Source of the DNA: VRUE01 sp040879985
GTDB lineage: Bacteria > Actinomycetota > Thermoleophilia > Solirubrobacterales > 70-9
Direction: 5' to 3'
Length of the DNA: 64,000 nt
NCBI GenBank assembly: GCA_040879985.1
Contig: JBBDJH010000013.1
Span: forward strand, 1 to 64,000
The position numbers and the translations under genes are program-made. The notes under the pieces were generated by a model. The model did not search any database. It had not been told where the DNA came from and saw nothing but the letters and a program-made list of their open reading frames with translations. Each line of letters begins with the position of its first letter. Position 1 is the first letter of the stretch. Positions 1 to 8,475 of the stretch are shown here, piece by piece.

Positions 1-64
1 CGGATTTGAACCGGGGACCTCACCGACCCGAACGGTGCGCGCTACCAGGCTGCGCCACGCCCCG
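1..64 (-). tRNA. tRNA-Pro (anticodon CGG), 3' end cut by window edge
   Basis: Read on the minus strand, the gene starts at 64 with CGGGGCGTGGCGCAGC, the usual bacterial tRNA-Pro 5' end and D-arm. The anticodon stem CACCG/CGGTG encloses the loop TTCGGGT, so the anticodon is CGG (codon CCG). The T-arm GGTTCAAATCC runs into the left edge. About 13 nt (the end of the T-stem and the 3' acceptor strand) lie outside the window. Confidence 0.95.
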
Positions 65-156
65 ATGGAGGCGATTATCCCAGAGTCGAAGGGCGACGCG
101 GCGCCGCCTCCCCGACCGCTACTTTGCTCGGTCCCGGGGGTCACTCGGATGGCGCC

Positions 157-1290
157 ATGATTCGCAAGCTCACATCGACGGCGGTCCTCGTCGCCGCCCT
201 GGCGGCGACGCTGCTGTTCGTCGCCGCTCCCACCGGCCCGCCCGCCTCCGCCCAACCCGGCGCCTCGGCGCGCGTGCCGGCCAACTTCATCGGCATCTCG
301 CCGCAGTCGGCCGCCGGCGAGGAAGACTTCGAGCTGATGCGCCGGGCGGGCCTGCGCAGCCTGCGCTGGCCGCTGTACTGGGTCGGGGTCGAGCCGGTCA
401 ACCCGGCCGTGCGCGAGCCCGACTGGGCGGGCTTCGACCAGCTGGTCGCGCTGGCCGCCGAGCACCGGATGAGGGTGCTGCCCTTCATCTGGGGCTCGCC
501 CCCCTGGGTCGCCGACGAGGCCCACACCGAACCGGTCGGCAACACCTTCCAGCGCCGCGCCTGGACGGCCTTTCTGCGCCGGGCGGCGCGCCGCTACGGG
601 ACCCGCGGCAGCTTCTGGCGCGAGAACCCCGACGTCCCGCGCTTGCCGATCCGCGCCTGGGAGATCTGGAACGAGCAGAACATCGTCACCTTCGGCGAAG
701 CCGACCCGGAGCGCTTCGCCGAGCTGGTCCGCACCTCGGGCCGGGTCCTGCGCCGCAACGACCGCGGCGCCAGGCTGATCCTCGGCGGCCTCTTCGGCCG
801 GCCGCTGCAGGTGCCGCCCAACGTCCACATCGGCCAGTTCATGGCCCGGCTATACGCCGCCGGCGACGTCAAGCGCTGGTTCGACGGCGTCGCCCTGCAC
901 CCCTACGTCGCCCGCGCCGCCGCGATGCGCGGCCAGATCGAGAACCTGCGCCGGGTGATGCGCCTGCACGGCGACGCCGCCACCCCGCTCTACATCACCG
1001 AGATGGGCTGGGGCTCGGCCGGCCACGAGTCGCGCTGGGAGCGCGGCTGGCGCGGCCAGGCGCGCGAGCTCAACCAGGCCTTCTCGATGCTCTCGCGCAA
1101 CCGCCGTGCCTGGCGGATCGGCGGCGTCTGGTGGTTCACCTTCGTCGACGAGCTCGAGGCCCACTGCCAGTTCTGCGACTCGGCCGGCCTGCTGACCCCG
1201 GAGCGCAAGGCGAAGCCGGCCTGGTACGCGTTCAACCGCTGGACCGGCGGCGACGCCCGCACCGTGCGCCGCGCCCGCCCGGGCGGCTGA
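157..1290 (+). CDS. Secreted clan GH-A glycoside hydrolase (GH5/GH39-like)
   Basis: Protein of 377 residues. The ATG at 157 is preferred to an in-frame TTG at 124 because it gives a clean signal peptide: MIRK, a hydrophobic stretch to about residue 25, then a small-residue cleavage region (ASAQP). The mature part looks like a TIM-barrel retaining glycosidase. AWEIWNEQN carries the likely acid/base Glu at about residue 173, and YITEMGWG carries the likely nucleophile Glu at about residue 282; HPY before it is also typical. It should act outside the membrane on a plant or microbial polysaccharide or glycoside; the substrate cannot be read. It stands alone, after tRNA-Pro and before a ferritin-like gene. 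Exact GH family is uncertain. Confidence 0.8.
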   Translation: MIRKLTSTAVLVAALAATLLFVAAPTGPPASAQPGASARVPANFIGISPQSAAGEEDFELMRRAGLRSLRWPLYWVGVEPVNPAVREPDWAGFDQLVALAAEHRMRVLPFIWGSPPWVADEAHTEPVGNTFQRRAWTAFLRRAARRYGTRGSFWRENPDVPRLPIRAWEIWNEQNIVTFGEADPERFAELVRTSGRVLRRNDRGARLILGGLFGRPLQVPPNVHIGQFMARLYAAGDVKRWFDGVALHPYVARAAAMRGQIENLRRVMRLHGDAATPLYITEMGWGSAGHESRWERGWRGQARELNQAFSMLSRNRRAWRIGGVWWFTFVDELEAHCQFCDSAGLLTPERKAKPAWYAFNRWTGGDARTVRRARPGG

Positions 1291-1307
1291 GCCGGCGGAT
1301 CGCCGGC
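1291..1307 (+). terminator. GC-rich hairpin after glycosidase gene
   Basis: Directly after the stop codon, GCCGGCG and CGCCGGC pair around a 3-nt loop. There is no T-run, so it is at best a weak or factor-dependent terminator. Confidence 0.3.
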
Positions 1308-1381
1308 GGCGGTTGGGCGGCTTTCGGCCGGGGTAGGCGTACCCTTGACCCAAGCGTCCACCGAAGAGCATTGGAGGAAAA

Positions 1382-1897
1382 ATGGAGGCATCAGCGCCGT
1401 CCCCCAGCAAGGGCATCTTCGACAGCGCCAACCTGGAGGCCCGCGAGCGCGTGGTCGAGCTGCTCCGCAAGGCCTACTGGATGGAGATCGAGACCGTGAT
1501 GAGCTACCTGGCCGCCTCGGTCAACCTCGACGGGGTGCGGGCGCAGGAGATCAAGGAGTCGCTCTCCGAAGACATCGAGGAGGAGCTCGGCCACGCCAAG
1601 CAGTTCGCCGAGCGGATCAAGGAGCTCTATGGCGTCGTCCCCGGCTCGGAGGATTTCGCCGCCGAGCAGTCCTTCCTGCAGCCGCCCGAGCACCAGACCG
1701 ACATCGTCCACGTGATCCGCGGCGTGATCAAAGCCGAGACCGGCGCGATCGAGCACTACACCCGGGTGATCGAGGAGACCGAGGGCATCGACCCGGTCAC
1801 CCAGGACATGACGATCGCGATCCTGCGCGACGAGCAGGGCCACCGGCGCCTCTTCGAGGGCTTCCTGCGCGAGTACGAGTTCGAGGGCATCGCCTAG
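1382..1897 (+). CDS. Ferritin-like / bacterioferritin-type protein
   Basis: 171 residues, preceded by a strong Shine-Dalgarno (TTGGAGGAAAA). The helices carry the pattern of a di-iron four-helix bundle: Glu in YWMEIET, EEELGHAKQ (ExxH) in helix 2, then KAETGAIEHY, and DEQGHRRLF (ExxH) in the last helix. This fits a bacterioferritin or ferritin-like domain that oxidises and stores iron or handles peroxide. The protein is soluble with no signal peptide. It sits 33 bp before the SpoIIE phosphatase gene, so the two could share a transcript. A Dps-type role cannot be excluded, but the double ExxH motif favours the ferritin/bacterioferritin side. Confidence 0.8.
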   Translation: MEASAPSPSKGIFDSANLEARERVVELLRKAYWMEIETVMSYLAASVNLDGVRAQEIKESLSEDIEEELGHAKQFAERIKELYGVVPGSEDFAAEQSFLQPPEHQTDIVHVIRGVIKAETGAIEHYTRVIEETEGIDPVTQDMTIAILRDEQGHRRLFEGFLREYEFEGIA

Positions 1898-1930
1898 TAG
1901 CGTCTTTGGCAAGCGACCGGAGGGGGTGAA

Positions 1931-3361
1931 ATGGCCTGGATCGAGGTGACCGTGCTCGCCCTCGTGGCGCTCTTCGCCCTGCTCGCGATCCTGGTCGCCC
2001 GCGAGCGCAAGGCGAGGAGCCGCTTCCGGATCCTCGGTGAGGTGGCCACCGTCTCCGACGCCGCCGGCTCGCTCGAGCAGACCTTCGAGGCGATCTGCGA
2101 CATCCTCGTGCCCGAGTTCGCCGACTTCTGCATGATCGACGTGATCGACGGCGATTGCGTCCCCAGCCGGGTCGCCGTGCGGGCCGGGCCGGGAGCCGGC
2201 CCCGGGGTCGAACAACGGCTCGCCGAACGCCTACCCTCGACTCCCGACCGGATGGTCGGCGGCGGCGTCCGCTCCTCGCTCGAGCCGCGCTTCTACGAGC
2301 GCATGTCGGAGCGCGATCTGCGCGAGATCGCCCACGATGAGGGCGAGGATCTTGAGTTCCTGCGCAGCCTCAAGATCCGCTCCGCGATCACCGTCGCTCT
2401 GCAGGCGCGCGGCGAGGTCACCGGGGCGCTCACCGTCGGCGTCGCCTGGTCGCGACGGCGCTACCGCCGCGAGGACTCGCGCTTTGCCTGGATCCTCTCC
2501 GGCCGAGTCGCTCTCGCCCTCGACAACTCCGGGCTCTTCGACAACCTCGAGCGGGCCGAGCGGGCCCGCGCCGAGATCGCCGAGACCCTGCAGCGCGGCC
2601 TGCTGCCCTCGCCGCTGCCGCACATTCCCGGCTGGTCGGTGGCGGCGATGTACAGGCCGGCCGGGGCCGAGAACGAAGTGGGCGGCGACTTCTACGACGT
2701 CTTCCGGGTGCCGGGGGGATGGATGCTGGTGATCGGCGACGTGACCGGGAGCGGCGCCCGCGCCGCCTCGCTCACCGCCGTCGCCCGCTACACGCTGCGC
2801 ACCGCCGCCGTGCTCACCGACGATCCCCTGTTCGCCCTGCGCACCCTCAACCGCACCCTGCTCGCGCGCGGGGACTCGGCGCTCTGCACCCTCGCCGCGA
2901 TGACGCTCAGCGAGGATCGCTTCGAACCGGTCCGCCTGGCCGTCGCCGGGCACCCGCCGCCGCTGCTCGTCGACGGCCGGCAGGTCGCCGAGGTCGCCGG
3001 CTCGAGCCCCGGCCCGGTGCTCGGCGCTTTCGACGACGCGGAGTGGGAGATCGCACGCAGCGAGGTCGATCCGGGCCAGCAGCTCGTCGTCGTCACCGAC
3101 GGGATCGCCGAGGCGCAGGGGCCGGCTGGGCGCTTCGGTGAGGAGCGCCTGCGCGAGCAGCTGCGCGGGGCAAGCAACCCGGCGCTCGCCGTGCAGCGCC
3201 TGGAGCGCTCGCTGGACGGCTTCACCGAGGGGCGTCTCGACGACGATGTCGCGATCCTCGCGATCGCGCGCGCCTCCGAGGCGAGCCCGGCGGCTACGCA
3301 CTTCTCCAGCGGCAGGGGCGGGCGCACCGCCGTCGCCAGCCTGGACAACGCCGATGTCTGA
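1931..3361 (+). CDS. Membrane-anchored GAF-SpoIIE (PP2C-type) serine phosphatase
   Basis: 476 residues with RBS GGAGGGGGTGAA. Order of parts: one N-terminal membrane helix (about residues 5-24), a GAF-like sensor domain (about 30-205), a short coiled linker (RAERARAEIAETLQRGLLPS), then a SpoIIE/PPM phosphatase domain (about 225-450). Phosphatase motifs include EVGGDFYDV, GDVTGSGARAA, VVVTDGIAEA and a C-terminal DDDVAILAI; the Asp residues bind Mn/Mg. Proteins of this kind (RsbU/RsbP) dephosphorylate a STAS anti-anti-sigma factor and so free an SigB-type sigma factor. The STAS, kinase and sigma genes all follow within 2.5 kb, which supports that role. The signal sensed by the GAF domain is unknown. 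Confidence 0.88.
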   Translation: MAWIEVTVLALVALFALLAILVARERKARSRFRILGEVATVSDAAGSLEQTFEAICDILVPEFADFCMIDVIDGDCVPSRVAVRAGPGAGPGVEQRLAERLPSTPDRMVGGGVRSSLEPRFYERMSERDLREIAHDEGEDLEFLRSLKIRSAITVALQARGEVTGALTVGVAWSRRRYRREDSRFAWILSGRVALALDNSGLFDNLERAERARAEIAETLQRGLLPSPLPHIPGWSVAAMYRPAGAENEVGGDFYDVFRVPGGWMLVIGDVTGSGARAASLTAVARYTLRTAAVLTDDPLFALRTLNRTLLARGDSALCTLAAMTLSEDRFEPVRLAVAGHPPPLLVDGRQVAEVAGSSPGPVLGAFDDAEWEIARSEVDPGQQLVVVTDGIAEAQGPAGRFGEERLREQLRGASNPALAVQRLERSLDGFTEGRLDDDVAILAIARASEASPAATHFSSGRGGRTAVASLDNADV

Positions 3362-3755
3362 CCCGCGGGTGGAGTTGGTCGAGCGGCTCTACGAGTGCTT
3401 CAACCGTCGCGACGAGGCCGGCATCGTCGCGCTCTGCGACGAGGGGATGGAGTTCTTCCCGGTGGCCACCGCCGAGGTCGTCGGCCGCGACGCCCCCTAC
3501 AAGGGAGCCTCCGGCCTGCGCGACTACCTCGCCGACGTCGCCGAGGTCTGGGAAGAGCTGCAGATCAGCCCGAGTGAGATCGAGCGGCGCGGCGACTCGC
3601 TGCTCGTCCGCGGCCGGGCCTACGCGCGCAGCCGCGAACTCGGCATCCGCGACGTCCCGGTCGCCTGGATCTGGGCGGTGCGCGACGGCCGCTTCGTGCG
3701 TGGCGAGGTTTTCCCCGACCCCGAGCAGGCGAGGTCCAGCTTTGCGGCGCTCTAG
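3354..3755 (+). CDS. NTF2-like (SnoaL-fold) small protein
   Basis: 133 residues from ATG 3354, overlapping the phosphatase stop by 8 bp, so it is translationally coupled. The sequence (VERLYECFNRRDEAGIVALCDEGMEFFPV near the start, later AWIWAVRDGRFVRGEVFPD) is the usual NTF2/SnoaL cone fold with an N-terminal helix and a curved sheet. Such proteins are common in actinobacteria and may bind small ligands or act as epimerase- or cyclase-like enzymes; nothing here identifies a catalytic residue. Its coupling to the SpoIIE phosphatase could mean a sensory or accessory role in the stress module, but that is inference. Confidence 0.7.
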   Translation: MSDPRVELVERLYECFNRRDEAGIVALCDEGMEFFPVATAEVVGRDAPYKGASGLRDYLADVAEVWEELQISPSEIERRGDSLLVRGRAYARSRELGIRDVPVAWIWAVRDGRFVRGEVFPDPEQARSSFAAL

Positions 3756-3761
3756 TACGTC

Positions 3762-4124
3762 CTAGGCGCGCAACTCGGCCAGCGCCGCATCGCGCTGTTC
3801 GTGCATCGAGATCGAGTCCTCGACCCCGGTGATCTTGAGCAGCCGCCGCACCTGGTGGTTGATGCAGCAGAGCACCAGGCGGCCGCCGCCGTCGTCGCGG
3901 TCGAGTCGTTGCCAGGCGCGGACGATCAGGGCGATCCCGGTCGAGTCGATGAACTCGCACGAGGAGAGGTCGACCATGATCGAGGCGCCCGAGGCGGCCA
4001 GCGCGTCGTCCAACTGGCGCTCGAGCTGCGGCGCCGTGTTCATGTCCAACTCGCCGCATACCGTGATGGCGCGGACGCCGTCCTCAAGCTCCTCGCTCTG
4101 CAGCTCGAATGGGGCGGGCTTCAC
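3762..4124 (-). CDS. STAS-domain anti-anti-sigma factor
   Basis: 120 residues, a single STAS domain. GELDMNTAPQL and the block CEFIDSTGIALIVRA are diagnostic; the Ser of DSTG is the residue phosphorylated by RsbW-type kinases. When unphosphorylated the protein binds the kinase/anti-sigma factor and frees the sigma factor. It converges on the SnoaL gene (6 bp between stops) and is divergent from the RsbW-like gene at 4224, with about 100 bp between them for promoters. Together with its neighbours it forms a complete partner-switching set. Confidence 0.9.
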   Translation of the reverse strand: MKPAPFELQSEELEDGVRAITVCGELDMNTAPQLERQLDDALAASGASIMVDLSSCEFIDSTGIALIVRAWQRLDRDDGGGRLVLCCINHQVRRLLKITGVEDSISMHEQRDAALAELRA

Positions 4125-4223
4125 GGGTCGATCCTAGCGCAGCAGCGGCCGCCTGCCACGAGTGGACGGGTGGCTGGTTTGTGCGCACTGGGCGGGGGGT
4201 AGCCGGGGGACTCCACAAGCACG

Positions 4224-5117
4224 ATGGCTATGCTCGTTGCCGCCGCAGCCACTGACGCGGCGGACAGGATGGAGTCAAGCTCAGACACTCCGGCGATCCA
4301 CGATAGGTCCAGGGGGCTTCAGATGGTGCTGCCCGCAAAATCCGAGAACGTTGCCGTCATCCGCCACGCCCTGGCCGGGCTGGCCGAGGAGATCGGCATG
4401 GACGAGCCCGGCCTCGCCGACCTGAAGACGGTCGTCACCGAGGCCTGCATGAACGTCGTCGTGCACGCCTACGAGGGCCGGCCCGGGCCGCTCGGAGTCG
4501 ATGCGACCCCCGACCCCGACGGCCTCACCGTCGTCGTCCGCGACGAGGGTGTGGGGATCAGGCCCCAGGCCAATACCGAGCACGACAGCCTGCGCCTCGG
4601 CCTCTCGCTGATCGCTGCGCTCTCGAGCAGCTTCTCGGTCTCGGGCGGCCTCGAGCGGGGCACCGAGATCGCGATGCGAATTCCACTGCGGGGCGGCGGC
4701 ACGAACGGCAGCGGCGACCCGGTCGCGATGAAGCCCTACCCGGCCGACCGCACCGAGATGATCGTCGACCGCGCCGACCTGCTCGCCCCCGTGCTGGCCC
4801 GGGTCGTCGGCGCCCTGGCGGCCCGCCGCGATCTCTCCGTCGACCGGGTTTCCGACGCGGTCCTCGTCACCGACGCGATCGCCAACGCGGCGCCCGAGCG
4901 CTTCGCCGACGGCCGCGTGCGCCTCGGGCTCGACGAGCGCGGCGGCGGCATCGACCTGCGACTGGGCCCGCTCGACCCCGGCGCGGCGTCGCTGATCCGC
5001 GCCGACCTCGACGTCCCCGACGTCGGCGGCTCGCTGGAGAAGCTGGCCGATGAGCTCACCGTCGAGCAGTCCGACGACGGCGAGTACCTGATCATTCGCT
5101 TTGCTGCTGCTCCCTGA
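4224..5117 (+). CDS. RsbW/SpoIIAB-like anti-sigma kinase with a second, degenerate HATPase-like half
   Basis: Up to 297 residues; in-frame ATGs at 4224, 4269 and 4323 are all possible and the last gives the N-terminus closest to the family (VLPAKSENVAVIRHAL). The first half is an intact histidine-kinase-like ATPase: N-box TEACMNVVVHAY and DEGVGI. After a Gly-rich linker near residue 165, the second half repeats the pattern in decayed form (DAVLVTDAIANAAPE; a final GEYLIIRF strand) without a recognisable glycine box. RsbW proteins phosphorylate the STAS partner and hold the sigma factor inactive. The 3' end overlaps the convergent sigma gene by 26 bp. The tandem arrangement is about twice the usual family length. 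Confidence 0.85.
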   Translation: MAMLVAAAATDAADRMESSSDTPAIHDRSRGLQMVLPAKSENVAVIRHALAGLAEEIGMDEPGLADLKTVVTEACMNVVVHAYEGRPGPLGVDATPDPDGLTVVVRDEGVGIRPQANTEHDSLRLGLSLIAALSSSFSVSGGLERGTEIAMRIPLRGGGTNGSGDPVAMKPYPADRTEMIVDRADLLAPVLARVVGALAARRDLSVDRVSDAVLVTDAIANAAPERFADGRVRLGLDERGGGIDLRLGPLDPGAASLIRADLDVPDVGGSLEKLADELTVEQSDDGEYLIIRFAAAP

Positions 5118-5853
5118 TCTGCTCGCGGATCTGGGCCAGGGCGCGGCGCAGGATGCGTGAGACGTGCATCTGCGAGTGGCCGATGCGGTCGGCGATCTGC
5201 GTCTGCGTCATGTCCTCGGCGAAGCGCAGGCGCAGGACGAGCCGCTCGCGCTCGTCGAGCGAGGGCAGCGCCGCGTCGATCGCGATCCGGCCCTCGACCA
5301 GCTCGAAGCCCTCGTCCTCCTCGCCGATCCACTCGGTTGGCGGCGAGTCTTCGGAGTCCTCCGACCCGGCCGGTCGGTCGAGTGAGAGCGGCCGGCGGTT
5401 GTGGTTGGCCTCCATCACCTCGAGCACTTCGGTCTGCTCGACCTCGAGCCGCGCGGCGATCTCGCCGACCGAGGGCGAGCGCTGCAGCTGCTTGGTCAGC
5501 TCGGTGATCGCTTTGTCGACTTCGGCCATGCGGTCGTGCAGCCCGCGCGGCACCCGCACCGTCCAGACCCGGTCGCGGAAGTGGCGTTTGAGCTCACCGA
5601 GGATGGTCGGCGAGGCGAACGCCGTGAAGGGGATGCCGCGCTCGGGGTCGAAGCGGTCGATCGCCCCCAGCAGGCCGAGGTTGGCCACCTGGAGCAGGTC
5701 GTCGAAGGACTCGCTGGCGCCACGGTAGCGCAGTGCCAGCCGCTTGGCGAAGGGCATGTAGCGGCGCACCAGCTCCTCGCGGATCGCCGGGTCGCGGCTC
5801 TCCGCAAAGCGTCGCCACAGCGCGTCGTCGTCTTGTCGCAGCTTCGATTCCAT
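5092..5853 (-). CDS. SigB/SigF/SigG-family RNA polymerase sigma factor
   Basis: 253 residues. Region 2 (DLLQVANLGLLGAIDRFDP, then FTAFASPTILGELKRHFRD), region 3 (RVPRGLHDRMAEVDKAI; PSVGEIAARLEVE) and region 4 (LDERERLVLRLRF, MTQTQIADRIGHSQMHVSR, the -35-binding helix-turn-helix) are all present. This is the general-stress or sporulation-type group that is held by an RsbW/SpoIIAB anti-sigma factor. The adjacent phosphatase, STAS and RsbW genes make its regulation clear. Target promoters are not known; superoxide dismutase starts divergently 138 bp away and is a reasonable candidate. Confidence 0.92.
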   Translation of the reverse strand: MESKLRQDDDALWRRFAESRDPAIREELVRRYMPFAKRLALRYRGASESFDDLLQVANLGLLGAIDRFDPERGIPFTAFASPTILGELKRHFRDRVWTVRVPRGLHDRMAEVDKAITELTKQLQRSPSVGEIAARLEVEQTEVLEVMEANHNRRPLSLDRPAGSEDSEDSPPTEWIGEEDEGFELVEGRIAIDAALPSLDERERLVLRLRFAEDMTQTQIADRIGHSQMHVSRILRRALAQIREQIREQQQSE

Positions 5854-5991
5854 AGCTCAATGCCGGGTCGGTCCCCGAACCGATGCCGCCCTTCGAGCCC
5901 CTCGCCGCGGGCCGTGCAGCCACTCCGAGGACAAGCTAGCAAGCAGCTAGGCTCCAGCACGACTTCCAAACCGAGAACAAGGAGCTTTCAG

Positions 5992-6591
5992 ATGGCTTTT
6001 GCGGTTCCCGACCTTCCCTACGCCTACGACGCGCTCGAGCCTCACATCGACGAGGCGACGATGCGGGTCCATCACGACAAGCACCACCAGGCCTACGTCG
6101 ACAAAGCGAACGGCGCCCTCGAGGGGACCGACTGGGCCGACCGCGATGTCGAGGACGTGCTGCGCAACCTCTCCAGCCTGCCGGGCGACAAGCAGGCGCC
6201 GGTCCGCAACAACGCCGGTGGCCACTTCAACCACTCGCTGTTCTGGAAGATGCTCAGCCCCGACGGCGGCGGCGCCCCGAGCGGCGAGCTGGCGGCGGCG
6301 ATCGACGCGACCTTCGGCTCCTTCAACTCCTTCAAGGAGGAGTTCAAAAACGCCGGCATCGCCCGCTTCGGCTCCGGCTGGTCCTGGCTGGTCAAGGACA
6401 GCTCCGGGCTCGCCGTCGTCTCGACCCCGAACCAGGACTCGCCGGTCGCCGACGGCAGCGTCCCGCTGCTCGGCTGCGACGTCTGGGAGCACGCCTATTA
6501 CCTCAAGTACCAGAACAAGCGCCCGGAATACATCGACGCCTTCTGGAACGTCGTCAACTGGGATTACGTCGGGCAGAGGTTCTCTCAGTAG
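5992..6591 (+). CDS. sodA: Superoxide dismutase (Mn/Fe family)
   Basis: 199 residues from ATG 5992, with RBS AAGGAG 7 bases upstream. It converts superoxide to oxygen and hydrogen peroxide in the cytoplasm. Metal ligands are visible: His in MRVHHDKHH (about 26), His in GGHFNHSLFW (about 81), and Asp and His in DVWEHAYYL (about 163 and 167). The segment GSGWSWLV is family-typical. Sequence alone does not decide between Mn and Fe; the symbol is given by convention. It lies divergent from the sigma factor gene and converges with the GMC oxidoreductase gene. Confidence 0.95.
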   Translation: MAFAVPDLPYAYDALEPHIDEATMRVHHDKHHQAYVDKANGALEGTDWADRDVEDVLRNLSSLPGDKQAPVRNNAGGHFNHSLFWKMLSPDGGGAPSGELAAAIDATFGSFNSFKEEFKNAGIARFGSGWSWLVKDSSGLAVVSTPNQDSPVADGSVPLLGCDVWEHAYYLKYQNKRPEYIDAFWNVVNWDYVGQRFSQ

Positions 6592-6600
6592 CGCCCGTGG

Positions 6601-8241
6601 CTAGGGACTGGTAACAGCGGGACGGGCGGCCTTGGGGAGGTCGCGCGTTTCCGCGCCGTTCTTCGGCGGCACATGACTCATCGCGTGCTCCGCCAGTGCG
6701 GTGATGGTCAGACTTGGGTTCACTCCCACATTCGCCGGGATCGCGGCGCCGTCGCAGACCATCAGGTTCTCGTAGCCGAAGACGCGCTGGCGCGCGTCGA
6801 CGACGCCGTCCTCGGGGCCGTGGCCGATCGCCGCGCCGCCGAGGATGTGGGCGGTGGTGGGGACGTTCAGGGTCGCCTCCATCACCGAGCTCTGGGCGAT
6901 GCCGCCGGTGCGCTTGGCGAGCCATTCGGCCGCTTCGTTGGCGACCGGGATGAAGGTCGGATTGGGCCGCTCGGGGTCCTGCTCGGTCTGCAGCCGCACC
7001 TCGCCGTTGCGCTTCAGCTTCGGCCGCAGCGCGATCGCGTTGTCGAGCGTCTGCATGACCAGCAGGATGATCGTGCGCCGCGAGGTGCCGAACGGCCAGA
7101 GCACCCTGGCGAAGTCGCGCGGGTGGCGGACGATCTGGCCGAGCAGCTTCAGGGGCCGCGTCACCCGCGTGCCGTCGCCGACCAGCAGCGTGTTGAGCAG
7201 GCTCATCGAGTCGCCCGCCTCGCCGTAGGTGACGGTCTCGATGTGGGTGTGCGGGTCGGGGTAGATGCTCGAGCTGATCGCGACCCGCTTGGAGAGGTCG
7301 TCCGGGTAGTCCTCCGGCACCCGCACCGCGAGGATGCTCTCGCTGTTGGTGCGGACCAGCTCGCCGAGGCGGGCTGAGATCCGCGGCAGCGAGCCGCCGA
7401 GGCGGCAGCGCTGCAGCAGCTTGTTGGTGCCGAGCGGGCCGGCGGCGACGATCACGCCGCGTGCCTTCAGGGTGCGGCGCCGGCGCCCGCGCAGCAGCCC
7501 GGAGCGCTCGCTCGTCACCGCGTAGCCGTCGCTGCCGTCGGCGGCGCCGAGCGGGCGGATATCGGTCACGGTGCGCTCCGCCTGCACCGCGACGCCGCGC
7601 TGCTCGGCCAGCCAGAGGTAGTTCTTGACCAGGGTGTTCTTGGCCCCGTGCGGGCAGCCGACCATGCAGCGGCCGCACTGCATGCAGCCGGTCCGCTCCG
7701 GCCCCTCGCCTTCGAAGTAGGGGTCGGGGACGGTCTCCCCCGGGTTATCGAGGTAGACCCCGATCGGCGTCTTGCGGTAGGTGTCGGCGACGCCCATCTC
7801 CTCGCCCAGCTCGCGCAGCAGCTGGTCGGCCGGGTCGTCGTTGTCGTGGACGACGACGCCGAGCATCCGCTGCGCGGTCTCGTAGTGGGGGGCGAGCCGC
7901 GCCTGCCAGTCCTCGAGGTCGGCCCACTGCGGGTCCTCGAAGAACGGCGACGGCGGCACGTAGAGGGTGTTGGCGTAGCCGAGGCTGCCGCCGCCGACGC
8001 CGCAGCCGCTGACCACCGCGATGTCCTTGAAGAGGCTGAGCCGGAAGATCCCCTTCATCCCCACCCGCGGCGCCCAGAAGTAGCGACGGCTGTCCCAGGT
8101 CGAGCTGGGGAAGTCCTCGTCACGGAAGCGCTTGCCGCACTCGAGCACGGCGACGTCGTAGCCCTTTTCGGCCAGGCGCAGGGCGGAGACCGAGCCGCCG
8201 AACCCGGAGCCGACGACTATCCAGTCGAAGTCGTAGCTCAC
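6601..8241 (-). CDS. GMC-family FAD oxidoreductase (cholesterol-oxidase/ChoD-like)
   Basis: 546 residues from a GTG at 8241. This is chosen over an upstream in-frame start because translation then begins SYDFDWIVVGSGFGGS, the dinucleotide-binding motif at the very N-terminus. Other features: GCGVGGGSLGYANTL (FAD contact), a Cys-rich insert CMQCGRCMVGCPHGAKNTL near residue 215 that is shared with actinobacterial ChoD-like proteins, GGAAIGHGPEDGVVD and a C-terminal NPSLTITALAEHAM. It probably oxidises a sterol, terpenoid or other lipid alcohol; substrate unknown. The rubredoxin gene ends 19 bp upstream on the same strand, so the pair is co-transcribed. The Cys cluster resembles an Fe-S ligand set, but no cluster has been shown here. 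Confidence 0.82.
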   Translation of the reverse strand: MSYDFDWIVVGSGFGGSVSALRLAEKGYDVAVLECGKRFRDEDFPSSTWDSRRYFWAPRVGMKGIFRLSLFKDIAVVSGCGVGGGSLGYANTLYVPPSPFFEDPQWADLEDWQARLAPHYETAQRMLGVVVHDNDDPADQLLRELGEEMGVADTYRKTPIGVYLDNPGETVPDPYFEGEGPERTGCMQCGRCMVGCPHGAKNTLVKNYLWLAEQRGVAVQAERTVTDIRPLGAADGSDGYAVTSERSGLLRGRRRRTLKARGVIVAAGPLGTNKLLQRCRLGGSLPRISARLGELVRTNSESILAVRVPEDYPDDLSKRVAISSSIYPDPHTHIETVTYGEAGDSMSLLNTLLVGDGTRVTRPLKLLGQIVRHPRDFARVLWPFGTSRRTIILLVMQTLDNAIALRPKLKRNGEVRLQTEQDPERPNPTFIPVANEAAEWLAKRTGGIAQSSVMEATLNVPTTAHILGGAAIGHGPEDGVVDARQRVFGYENLMVCDGAAIPANVGVNPSLTITALAEHAMSHVPPKNGAETRDLPKAARPAVTSP

Positions 8242-8260
8242 GCCGGCTGTCCTCGGCGGC

Positions 8261-8452
8261 CTAGGCCTCGCCCGGCTCGACTGGGCGGAAGTCGGTCGTG
8301 CGGGCGCCGCAGACGGGGCAGAACCAGTCGCTGGGGATGTCCTCGAAGGCGGTTCCCGGCGGGATGCCGCCGTCCGGGTCGCCGATCGCGGGGTCGTAGA
8401 TGAACCCACAGCTCTCGCAGATCCAGAGGGTCGCCTCGGTGGTTGCGCTCAT
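8261..8452 (-). CDS. Rubredoxin
   Basis: 63 residues with two CxxCG knuckles, WICESCGFIYDP and WFCPVCGARTTDF, that bind one iron. The spacing and the aromatic residues around them are those of rubredoxin. It carries single electrons in the cytoplasm. It is the first gene of a two-gene operon with the GMC oxidoreductase, which suggests it serves as its electron acceptor or donor; rubredoxin paired with alkane hydroxylase is the better known context, and no hydroxylase is present here. Confidence 0.95.
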   Translation of the reverse strand: MSATTEATLWICESCGFIYDPAIGDPDGGIPPGTAFEDIPSDWFCPVCGARTTDFRPVEPGEA

Positions 8453-8475
8453 ATCTTGAAGGTTAGGGGACGGCC

